A stretch of 28,090 nt of DNA, taken from NCBI GenBank assembly GCA_020650975.1, contig JAIPMN010008447.1, forward strand, positions 1-28,090, written 5' to 3'. Every line of letters starts with the position of its first letter. Position 1 is the stretch's first letter. The notes under the pieces were generated by a model that saw nothing but the letters and a program-made list of their open reading frames with translations, was not told the origin of the DNA and did not search any database. The translations under genes and the position numbers were made by a program. Positions 19,291-28,090 of this stretch are shown piece by piece. The stretch is from Apostichopus californicus (lineage: Eukaryota; Echinodermata; Holothuroidea; Aspidochirotida; Stichopodidae).

Positions 19291-21100
19291 CAAGTTTGGG
19301 AGCAATTCCTTTCCTGTTTTGCATTGCGTATTCAAGGTACATTTAGCTACATTTACTACCACTAGTTTCCCCACCCTTGAAAAGGGCCTAACCCGGCAGG
19401 AGTTTTGAAACTCACGTCTGCTGGGGAGAGTGTGGCCAGACCAAACACTATGGATCATGGAGTCCCATTCTAAATGTGAAACCTTTGAACAAAAGTTATG
19501 TAGAACCAAAACACTATCATATATGGCAACTTAAGCTTTTATCATCTCATTACTCAGAAAGGGCATGTGGGCGGTGAGCGTTGATCTAAAATATGCCTAC
19601 TTTACACATACCGATACACCAGTAACACGGACAATATCTAGTCTTCCAGTACACAGGAAGGGATTTCCAGTTCAAGGTACTAATGTCCGGCTTCTCCACA
19701 TCTCTTTGAGTGTTTACCAGAGTAGCAGGGGCAGTGGCCTCCTTTCTCAGAAAATGGGGGGGGGGGGGACGGGGGTGGGACACTTCGTGTATCTGGCTTT
19801 AGTGGCCAATCAGAGCTCTAAAATGGTATCTGAAGAGGATGGAGAGGCTTTGGGGGACAACCACTAGCTTGTTAATCTTACCACAATAAAATATGTTTGT
19901 TACTTTACCAGAGCAACCCATAATTTGGAAACTTGGACATAATGTTTGTTGGATGTTGGGCTGCTTTTGACCAACAGGAAGTGAAGGGCAAAGGTCATTC
20001 AGTGGTCACTACAGAACATACGAAAACCTTCAAAATGTTAAAGATTTTGTACCAATTAATGTTAGGAACATTGGAATAGATGTGACATGCATTAATTCAA
20101 TATTAGAGTGTACATCCTTGCTGGAAAAATATTTGCATTAACTCAAATTTGAATGGTTTGAGCTAATTCACCGTTGGTGCTCTAGTTGCTAGTTTTTATT
20201 TTACAAATGTACCGAAATTACATTGCAATACATACAGTTCATTAACTTGGTGTTAGTCAATGTAACTTCAAGGTGAAGAAAATACCACATATTGATATCA
20301 TGAAGATACGTAATATTACACTTTCTTGGAGTTTTATGAATTTTTGTGTAATATTCATGTCTTCCCTGTTAGTAGTGTTGTCGCAATATCTGCTGCTGAA
20401 AAATTCCTTTTAATCAATACTAATTATTCACTAAATTGGGTAACAAATGTAGATGGGGTGTCTTACTGTGATCAATAATAATCATATTTTGAATATGATA
20501 CTTATCTTCGTTAAATGCTAAAATTGCAGTAAATTGGCAGCTAAATCAGAAAATTCTGCTTTACACATGAGAGGCTCTTCAGAGAAGTGGCTGGACTGCC
20601 TGGTTAAGACAGTCCATTAGGTTCAGCTCCATCCAAGCAACAAAAATGTTCATAGGAATTGTGGTTTTAAAATGATATGCTTATAATGATGTTTTATAGG
20701 TTTGTCAAGGACAAATGCTCTTGGGATACAGTTTGAGTGTGCCATTGTTAAGATGAAAGCTAAAGGAATAATTTCTTGATAGCTTTTGGAATTTACATAA
20801 CAATAGATTCATTAACATTAGAGCTGAGGTGGAAGTCATCATCTGCATTAAAGGAGAACTCCAGACTTGTGATATTTCAAGAGTAAAAAATACTGTATTC
20901 AAGATCAGAACACATGAAAGTATGAAATAAATATACTTGTGATTGTCTATGTTTGTAGTTAGAACTATCACTTAAAATTCTACTTTCACATGCGTCTTGA
21001 AAGGATTGGTAAATTGATCAGTTTAAATTTATGGGAGATGTTCAAAATGATTATAGTTCAAAGTTCAAACCAAGAAGTCCACATTTAAAAGTGGCTGTTA
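19291..21100. other. Non-coding stretch with a long G tract
   Basis: G13, G5 and G3 runs occur at 19756-19779. GAGTTTTGAAACTC (19399-19412) is a near-perfect 14-base palindrome. TTAAAGGAGAACTCCAGA at 20848 echoes the sequence at 12110. Nothing protein-like was recognised. Confidence 0.5.
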
Positions 21101-21104
21101 CATG

Positions 21105-21480
21105 ATATGATTTTCGGCATTGGAAGGTAAACTTGACATTACGTGATTTTCCCACATTAGAATTTTCCCACATGATTTTCCCACCCTAGAAAAACAATTT
21201 TGAAAAGATATTTAGAAAAAAAAAAACATTAGAAAATATTTTCCCACATCAGAAGAAAAACTGTTTTCATTTCATAATCTCCCACATTGAAAGTTAATCT
21301 TTTCCATTGCATAATTTTCCACACTTGGAATTACAGTTTTCATTTACTTAAATTGAAAGATCATCTTTTTCATTACATATGTTCTCACTTTGGAAGGTAC
21401 AATTTTCATTACTTGATTTCCCACATTGGAAGTTACAGTTTCATTACATGACTTCCCACATTGGAAGTTAATGTTTCTTC
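21105..21480 (+). repeat. Degenerate ~40-bp tandem repeat (TTTCATTACATGATTTCCCACATTGGAAGTTA type)
   Basis: CCCACATTGGAAGTTA recurs at about 21421 and 21456. More diverged versions include CCCACATTGAAAGTTA (near 21281), CCACACTTGGAATTACAG (near 21319), CTCACTTTGGAAGGTACA (near 21384) and CCCACATTAGAATTTTC (near 21151). These alternate with a TTTTCATTACATGA-like segment. The final units are the most alike and the left units are badly eroded. Confidence 0.75.
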
Positions 21481-21624
21481 ATGCAGCATTATGCATTGAG
21501 ACAGAAGATTTCTCTTAACATAAGGTCGTTCAATCACAGCACAGTAGTTTCCTTTCAGAATATTAAGAAAATTTGTTGTTATTTGGATAATTAGTATGAC
21601 TTTCATTAAGGTGTCTGACAGATA

Positions 21625-21911
21625 TTTACTTCGTTCCCCGCTTACCTGTCTCCCCACAACATTAGCACCACATTCTACCGTGTCTAGCATGCCCTGGTAA
21701 TCTTTTAACACTGTGCACCCTCAGTGACCGGCCACTTGCGGTCAATGCCCTCCTTCTCATTCTACCATCCAAAGTGTTTACTCATGCGTTTATGTTGTGG
21801 ATTCAAATCTTTCGAAAACTGCCCGGATTACATTGGATTATTACCTAGAAGACATCCTTTAGGATTTCTAAGCGTTTCAACAGCCTATTACAGCCTGATA
21901 AGTATCCTTTT
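21625..21911 (-). mobile_element. Element E, copy 4
   Basis: This copy opens TTTACTTCGTTCCCCGCTTA and keeps CCTGTCTCCCCACAAC, AGCACCACATTCTACCGTGT and GCCCTGGTAATCTTTTAACA. Next come CTGTGCACCCTCAGTGACC, the hairpin TGACCG-GCCACTTG-CGGTCA (21725-21744), CTTCTCATTCTACCATCCAA and a GCGTTT segment, and it ends near TAAGTATCCTTTT. Over the first 150 bases it is very close to copy 2, and around CCATCCAAAGTG it is close to copy 1. A 92-codon minus-strand frame at 21433-21711 begins inside it and is probably incidental. No flanking duplication was found. Confidence 0.8.
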
Positions 21912-22985
21912 CTTATAGGGAAGGGAGTTTTGGGGCTGTTTTTATTGTGCAACTCTCGCCCATGTGTTCGTTTTTTATTAGCGTAACGTTATTTTCTCAG
22001 GTAGTAGTTCAGGTAAGCGGGTCACTCGTAAATATATAAACCAGTAAGTTTTATCATATATGTCTCCACAATCAAATGGAATGTTAGTTATTCATTAATC
22101 AATGATATTTGAGTGAAAAATTCTACTGGATAATTTAGCGCGTTTAGTTAGGGTTCTTTCTATATACGAAAGGCAATTAAATGGAATGTGATTGTTTTAG
22201 GTCACAGCAATGAAAACATAAGTCTTTTCCCATAGATGGTAAAAAAAGGCCTGATTGCTAGGGTGTAATTTTGTGTACATCAGTGACATATTTATGAAGG
22301 GGGAGGGGCGGGAAGGAAGATTGGGAGTTCTATATTCTCCTCCCAACCCCATGCACAAAGACAAGTTCATTCAAAGATAAATTATGCCTTACTATTTAAT
22401 TTTTGGGAACTCTTTGTCTTTACATTAATTATCTTGTTTGAATTGTTCCTTTCCTACCAATAGGTCATCCGGGTAAAACCAAGGAGCTTACTTGAGTAAT
22501 AGCTGATACTACAAAACTTTACTCTTTCTAAAATATGAATTATATTTTGTACAGGTAAATTCTGTAGTATACACATTGCTTTGACACAGGTTCATCACAG
22601 GTTAGTCTCACAGGGGGTCAACGGCCCACAAAATTAATTCTCCTTGTACTTTAAGGCAAAGAATTGATTTTAATAATCTGAATAGATTGGAGTAACAGGA
22701 GACATTGTGCATGCCGGTCTCTCAGGAGACCCAATCCAACAAAGAAATCCTAGCAGTGGAAAAATGGAACAAATTTTCAAGATATGCGTTGTAATCACTA
22801 CTCTAAGATAAAATTGAGGAAGTGAGATTGTGACTGATGTTGATCTCAGAAATGGTCAGATTTAAATTCATGTCCAGAGGTTATCTGGTCAATAATGTTG
22901 TGACCTTTAATGTGCAAAATGTAACACCGCGGCATGAAACAATGTAATGTCAAGAAAGGTAATGTTGAGAGATGTTATATACATG
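21912..22985. other. Non-coding stretch; a possible 12-nt microexon pattern
   Basis: At 21987-22018 an acceptor-like TTATTTTCTCAG, 12 bases (GTAGTAGTTCAG) and a donor-like GTAAGC follow one another. There is no support that it is used. A G-rich patch lies at 22299-22312. Nothing else was recognised. Confidence 0.45.
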
Positions 22986-22989
22986 TGTC

Positions 22990-23300
22990 TTCCTAAAATG
23001 AGTGCAAGGTGCCTATATTTTTTGGTAGGATCAAATGTCATTAGAGGTCAGCGGATAATAAATATGACAATTAAAACTCTATACCTTAGGAAACGTTATT
23101 TATATGTTCTGCAAACTTATGAGTATTGGCTGAGGTCAAATGTCTGTTGAGGTCAACAGATGGAAAAATATGGAAAGTTGGCTTCCCTCTAACAAGTGCA
23201 AGATGAATTCCCGATGGATTTCTTGTTTGGGGGGGGGGGTTGGGGGGGGGGAAGAACGGAGGTGTGGAGAATTTAGAGGTTGTTTGAGGTCAGTTAAATA
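22990..23300 (+). repeat. Second locus of the AGGTCA-rich repeat family
   Basis: GATCAAATGTCATTAGAGGTCA (23028-23049), GAGGTCAAATGTCTGTTGAG with GTCAACAG (23132-23158) and GTTTGAGGTCAGTTAAATAC (near 23281) repeat the AGGTCA/AAATGTCA core of the 8640-9480 array at about 110-150 bp spacing. A G11-TT-G10 tract at 23229-23251 interrupts the last interval. Confidence 0.6.
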
Positions 23301-23627
23301 CTACTTGTGAAAATGTTCAAAGCAAACTCGAAAAGGTAATTTGGACAAGTTTGTTTATTTGAATTGTGTTTTCAAATTTCTGGCAATCTGCCTAAACCAG
23401 CTAAGATTAATTTATTGAAACATGAGAGTACAATTGATCAAATTAAACATGTGTGGCGAGTTTCTCTGGCTGACTGTTATTTAGAGAATAAGCATTGACT
23501 ACTTTTTGATTCTAACTATCGTGTAACACAAAACACAGTTTCATTATAAATATTCATTCAACTAGAAGCAACTCATAGCTAGATGCCACTTGATTATGCA
23601 AAGTTTATGTTTAGTAACAGAATGTTC

Positions 23628-23662
23628 AACCAGGGAGTTGTTTCCATAGCAACTCCCTGGTT
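23628..23662. promoter_or_regulatory. Perfect 13-bp hairpin containing an RFX-type X-box
   Basis: AACCAGGGAGTTG (23628-23640) and CAACTCCCTGGTT (23650-23662) are exact reverse complements around the nine-base loop TTTCCATAG. Within it, GTTTCCATAGCAAC (23640-23653) fits the RFX X-box consensus GTTNCCATRGNAAC at every position. X-boxes mark ciliary-gene and other RFX-regulated promoters and enhancers in animals. No promoter or first exon is visible beside it, so an intronic enhancer, a transposon end or a chance fold are all open. Confidence 0.5.
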
Positions 23663-23973
23663 CAACCAAGTGGCCTAGGTTTAACACATGTATGTTCACA
23701 CCCAGAGGCTGCTACTGTGCCAAGTACAACACCTGCATCATGATAACAGTATAACAATTAATGTATGCTGGGCACAATCTTGTAATGAATGTTACAGAAC
23801 TAGATTCTCCTAGTCAGAGGACTTGAGTGTAATGATGGTGTCTGCCTCGACAACCTGTTTCAGTAAGTTACTGTAAAGTCCCTACCAAAGTGCTGTAAGA
23901 ATCAGGAATATCTTTGATTGTTTTGCATTAGAAGATTCACAAATTTATCTTGAAAGCTGTTGTTTAAGTTGTA

Positions 23974-24480
23974 TAATAATAATAAATGAGACTTATATAG
24001 CGCCAAATCAGTAGACAGAAGTCACTGCTCAAGGCGCTTTACAGAGAAAGCAGATTAATTTACAATAGAACAAGTGAAAAGATGGGTCTTAAGTAGGCTA
24101 TTGAACGTAGAAAGTTTAGAGCATGTTCGAATGTGATCTGGTAACTTGTTCCAGAGATAAGAGCCAGAGTATTTGAAGCTTCTGTAACCATAAGTTTTCA
24201 AGCGTGGTTTAGGAACAGTTAAATACAGTTTGTTGGAGGAACGAAGTGTGCGAGTTGGAATATATGGCAAGAGAAGTTGCGACAGGTACACAGGCTGTTC
24301 CAGATGATGGGCACAACAGGTGAGAAGAAGTAGTTTATACTGAATTCTGTAGCTGATAGGGAGCCAGGGAAGTTCCTTCAGAAGTGGAGTGGTTCAGCAT
24401 TTTCTTCCCTTCCTTTTCACGATACGGGCAGCGGTGTTTTGGATCTTTTGAAGTTTCTGGATGGTCGAATCAGGCCGAAT
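23974..24480 (-). mobile_element. L2/CR1-like LINE, 5'-truncated (copy 2, less decayed)
   Basis: This copy is the same family and orientation as 3100-3830. On the minus strand it reads STIQKLQKIQNTAARIVKR, then a TGA, then TTPLLKELPWLPISYRIQYK, LLLLTCCAHHLEQPVYL, SQLLLPYIPTRTLRSS, LKTYGYRSFKYSGSYLWNKL and PDHIRTCSKLSTFNSLLKTH. The C-terminal frame (24055-24291) ends at 24055 with ...LFTCSIVN. The 3' UTR has AAAGCGCCTTGAGCA and GCGCTATATAAGTCTCAT and ends in an ATT tail at 23974. The single in-frame TGA (plus 24394-24396) corresponds to CGA in copy 1, a typical CpG-to-TpG decay. It lacks the palm domain and cannot transpose. The 5' break is at about 24480. Confidence 0.9.
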
Positions 24481-25109
24481 AAAAGTGTATGATTCTGGTA
24501 TGACTGCCAGTGATGTTGTCAGCCTGTTGAACTGAACAGTATCAGGGTATCAATTATGTCTGGTTGAAATAGATATAAATATATTACTTTGTGCAACAAT
24601 TCTGACATCAGGATATTTGATAGCCGTCTCTTGACAGAATTACTGGTTTACTCTTTCTGTATGAAGAATCCTGTATGACCCACCCTTACAGCATAACTCA
24701 AACATCTGTGTATAGTTGTGGCAGGAATAGTCCCATCATCCATGTATAATGTAAAACTAAATATGGGGGGGGGGGAGTCAGTGACTGATATTTCTGAATC
24801 TGAGAGCCAGCATTCTTTGATGAGTAATTCACAACCAATGGTTTCCTCTTCAAGACTTTCTCATTACCTACCTCGCTGGCTACAGATGTAATTCTTTAAC
24901 TTGTCTAATAAGTGTAACATGTAGTAGCCTGATACAGTAGCCTGGCATATTGATTCAATTTGCCAGCAAATATATGAAGCCCACCATTGCTCCCTGCCCA
25001 GCAGATCATGGCCCAACTCTACTCTACTGTTGTTATGTAGAAAACAGTGGATAGCCAGGCAGTGTGTGTGTGCTTATGACTACGATTGAATGAGTTGTTC
25101 ACAGTTTCA
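24481..25109. other. Non-coding stretch with a G11 run
   Basis: G11 at 24765-24775. CAGTAGCCTG-like sequence is duplicated around 24926-24943 (GTAGCCTGATACAGTAGCCTG). Nothing else was recognised. Confidence 0.5.
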
Positions 25110-25655
25110 CAGCATCTTAGTATCATGTTAGATGCTACTACGGTCCAGATAAGTGGGGTCGGGCAATAGGGGCAGTGTGCAGCAGCTGGGCTCAATATAG
25201 CCTCTTAATATCATGTTATATGTTACGATGGTCCAGATAAGTGGGATCGGGCAATAGGGGCAGTGTGTAGCAGCTGGGCTCAATACAGCCTCTTAATATC
25301 ATGTTATACAGTCACCTGTAGGGTCAGGCAGTCTGGGCAGGGTGCAGCAGCTGGGATTAAAGCAACATCTTTAATGTTATTTATTACGGCGGTAAGTGGG
25401 GTCGGGTAATTTGAGCAGCCGCAGCTGGGATTAAATATAATGTGTAATATCATGTTATATGTTAAGATGGTCCAGATAAGTGTGGTCGGGCAGTCTGGGC
25501 AGCATGCAGCAGCAGCTGGGCTCATAACAGCATCTTAATATCATGGTACTGTATATGTTACTACGGTCCAGATAAGTGGGGTCGGGCAGTCTGGGCAGCG
25601 TGCAGCAGCTGGGCTCGTAACAGTATGTTGATATCATGTTGTACAGTCACTTCAA
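25110..25655 (+). repeat. ~88-96-bp tandem repeat, about six units, partly degenerate
   Basis: The unit reads CATCTTAATATCATGTTATA, TGTTACTACGGTCCAGATAA, GTGGGGTCGGGCAGTCTGGG and CAGTGTGCAGCAGCTGGGCTC. The GGTCCAGATAAGTG marker occurs at 25142, 25230, 25469 and 25565. Two units between 25300 and 25430 lack it and are shortened. Near-identical outer units flank eroded inner ones. The two open minus-strand frames here (Ala/Cys/Pro-rich, 60 and 73 codons) are translations of the repeat. Confidence 0.88.
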
Positions 25656-26690
25656 TGATTTAATATATCCTGTTCAAACCAAGACATGGTCAGTGGTCTT
25701 GCTGTGGAATAACAGTGTGCTCTCTAAACTTAGACTAACTTACCCTGTAGCTTAGATATCAAGTTGTTGTCTCATACATTACATACACTATAGTGGTTAT
25801 TAATGGGTGAACATTTGTATGGCATTGTTACATTAAACATGCTCCCTCATGCTAGATTCTGGCAGTTTTTGGAATCTGTATTTCCACCAAACATATAAAC
25901 TTGACAAAATAATGGAAAAGTGCCATTCAGTTTGTTGACCCTCTTTGACCCCATACAGTATTTTTAGAATGGCAACCAACAGCTCTACTTTTTGGGCCAG
26001 TGTTCATTAATTTCACACATTCACACCATCAAATTGGACACTTTCTCGCACCTTTAGTCATAAGGAGTGGATAACAGATATAGAAACCAGGGAAAGTTGA
26101 CCAGCAGACCACCCAAAGTGAGACAACATGAGGTAAATAGCATGTAATTGGATGAGCTAATTTGTTGACAGTCTGTAGAAAAGTCATTGACCCCACATGC
26201 AATTTATGAGAGTTCACTGGTTACTTCCCTAGCTATGTTGCTGCATGCAGGAATGGAACTCTGCATGGCAAGTGTGCAGCTTGAGCTAGAACAGCTATCA
26301 GACCAATGTGTGTATTAAGTTTTACTTTTAGTACCATTTTCAATGATATTTGCTGTGAAATATATTTTGTCCGGATTTATGTTAGGCTTTGAATGTTAGC
26401 GTAGAGCATATGTACGGATTGTGTAGGGGTTTCCTGCATGGTCTGGGTCTCATGTGCCATATGTACTACATATACTACACTGCTGTTATTGTGTTTTATT
26501 GAAGACTTATGGAAACATTGCACAGGGACTTGAACAAAGGAAACATGAAACCATTAGTGTTTAACTCCACAGCCAGTTAATTGTAGGCTGCTGTGTAAAC
26601 TTGTTGTCTAGATATATTTTTTTTACCGAAGGATAGAGATGTATAATCTATGAGGTAAACAATGACAATAAATCTGTTTCTCAAATCCAA
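25656..26690. other. Non-coding stretch, nothing recognised
   Basis: No repeat, RNA gene or plausible exon was found. A 62-codon minus-strand frame at 26029-26217 has no recognisable motif. Confidence 0.55.
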
Positions 26691-26691
26691 T

Positions 26692-26935
26692 TCGTCTGAT
26701 CAGTACCGTCAAGCAGGAACTCGTCTGATCAGTACTGTCCAGCAGGGACTTGTCTGATCAGTACTGTCCAGCAGGGACTCGTCTGATCAGTACTGTCTAG
26801 CAAGGACTCATCTGATCAGTACTGTCCAACGGGGACTCGACTGATCAGTACTGCATGCATATTACGATCTTGTCTGATCAGTACTGTCCAAGAAGTTAGA
26901 ACTTGCCTGGTCAGTTCTACAGTACCTGTCAGCAA
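26692..26935 (+). repeat. 29-bp minisatellite, about eight units
   Basis: TCGTCTGATCAGTACTGTCC followed by AGCAGGGAC repeats with starts at 26694, 26723, 26752, 26781, 26810 and 26839 at exactly 29-bp steps. Two divergent 33-bp units follow (26872, 26905). Each unit holds the palindromes CTGATCAG and AGTACT, overlapping by AG. The first six units are very similar and the last two are eroded. Confidence 0.93.
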
Positions 26936-28015
26936 AAACTGGCCAAATTCAATTGAGCCGAAGACTGTCTCATATATAATTGCAGTAATAGTATTTTAAA
27001 ACCATGTCCCTATTCCAAAATCTCTTGTTAAGTAAGAAGCATTGGTAATAGTAATATCTTGGACTGGGATTGAAGTCTTTTGTAACTTCCACTTTGTTGA
27101 ATCGACCAAAAAGGAGACCTACATATTGATTTATGGTGCCACCTGTACTCCATTCGAAACCGTACAAACAACTAGAAATGCCCATGGTTACTTCTGGAGA
27201 TATTTTTTAATACTTTTTGTTAGTTTAGCTGTCGGTTGTACCAACTTCCATCTCCCAATCAATAGACTTGGTTGATCTACTCTGCTGGTAGGTAGACCTA
27301 GGCAAAACATTCCAATTGAAGAAAAATCAAAATTGAAGTTGATATAAAATTGCACACATGTTAAAAAGTAAATGTAGGTTTTGTCCTTTGCCAACGTTTC
27401 TACACTGTATGCCTGTTGTGTCGCAGATGCTTGAAGCAAGCTTCTGGGTAATCAGCTAGTACTTTGTCAATGGCTGAGCACTTCCTGGGGAAATGTTCTG
27501 AATACTGCCAAGGGTAGCAGCCATGTTCATCAAGTGTTCTTGCAGCTTAAACTATTGATTGAGTGCAAGTCATTCACCCTTAACTTGAATACAAGAACAG
27601 TTTTGTAATCTGGGAGTATTTACCTCTTGTGCAACTCGGACCGTGACAGAAATATAACAGGAATGCTAACATTTCTGTATCTTTAACATTCACCAAGTTT
27701 TTCTTTCCCTTTGCTTTTCTGACTCATTTTCCTAGTGTTTATTTGTGATCTGATATCTTTTTAGGGATAAACTGTTAATAATTATAAGGCATGTGAATGT
27801 TTTTTTTTAATCCTAAATCCAAATCTCTGTATTCCTTTAGCAGTATCTACCTGAATGCACATATATATGTTATTAGAATAATTAAGCTTTGTCTGAAGAA
27901 CTGATTGTAAACACTCGAAACGTAAAGCTAATAAGAACGTCATACTTTTATGTGTAGATTGAATTCAGTAATTACTCAACAATGCTATGGATGTTTACAA
28001 GGAATCCCTCAATTT
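26936..28015. other. Non-coding stretch, nothing recognised
   Basis: Overlapping antiparallel frames of 71-83 codons at 26970-27439 show no motif and no paired splice sites. Confidence 0.5.
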
Positions 28016-28018
28016 GTT

Positions 28019-28090
28019 ATAGGTCATATCAGGTCATATTAGGATAACTATAAAAGGAAAGCTTGGATGAATTTCATACCTTGTACTGTG
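28019..28090 (+). repeat. Start of a third AGGTCA-repeat copy, cut by the window end
   Basis: AGGTCATATCAGGTCATATT (28021-28040) is followed by AGGATAACTATAAAAGGAAA and GCTTGGATGAA. This is the same order of blocks as in the 8640-9480 units (AGGTCA pair, GATAACT, AAAGCTTGGATGAA). The array probably continues beyond the window. Confidence 0.65.

Noticed and set aside
19129..19509. 126-codon minus-strand open frame, the longest in the window
   Set aside because: It crosses a C-rich low-complexity tract that supplies its Gly-rich centre. It shows no recognisable motif, and no splice or promoter context supports it.
25304..25637. Ala/Cys/Pro-rich minus-strand frames
   Set aside because: They repeat with the 88-96-bp tandem unit and are translations of it.
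26692..26935. CRISPR-like regular array
   Set aside because: The 29-bp period is the whole unit and no variable spacers separate the repeats. The setting is a eukaryotic genome. It is a minisatellite.
26970..27439. Three antiparallel overlapping frames
   Set aside because: They have mutually exclusive reading and no motif or splice context. They are consistent with chance.

Overview
This looks like 28 kb of non-coding nuclear DNA from a marine invertebrate animal. The base composition is AT-rich. There are no long open frames and no operon-like packing; the longest open frame is 126 codons. Microsatellites, degenerate minisatellites, poly-G runs and 5'-truncated retroposons occur throughout. 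The L2/CR1-type retroposon ends (GCGCTATATAAG followed by a short trinucleotide tail) and the long AGGTCA-rich tandem repeats remind me of echinoderm genomes, perhaps a sea cucumber. That placement is inference only. The window is probably intron or intergenic sequence. I cannot name any cellular gene with confidence.

Layout. 1-3070: possible SINE end, a 45-bp degenerate tandem repeat, and a tRNA-derived SINE candidate on the minus strand. 3073-4735: two unrelated L2/CR1-like LINE remnants, one on each strand, then a ~130-bp degenerate tandem repeat. 4736-7975: mostly featureless, with a CTGT microsatellite. 7976-9480: an open frame with splice-like signals, then a ~150-bp AGGTCA-rich repeat array. 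10163-10592: five copies of an 86-bp satellite. 11170-11358: the best candidate coding exon (+ strand), faintly resembling the turret and pore helix of a voltage-gated potassium channel. 12829-18462 and 21625-21911: copies of an unnamed retroposon family, all in one orientation. 21105-21480, 14530-14760, 25110-25655 and 26692-26935: four further tandem arrays. 23628-23662: a perfect hairpin holding an RFX-type X-box. 23974-24480: a second copy of the minus-strand LINE. The last 72 bases begin another AGGTCA-repeat copy.

The most interesting item is the unnamed family (called element E here). On the plus strand every copy starts at the same TTTACTTC-like end, and the other end varies. The copy at 16213-16526 is flanked by a perfect 17-bp direct repeat, and the copy at 15883-16048 by a 35-bp direct repeat with three mismatches. 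The copies share a stem-loop in which one base pair changes on both sides. These are the marks of a structured, 5'-truncating retroposon read on the minus strand. The other notable items are the X-box hairpin, recurring DR4 nuclear-receptor-like motifs within the AGGTCA repeat, and a strong excess of the heptamer TACTGTA/TACAGTA.
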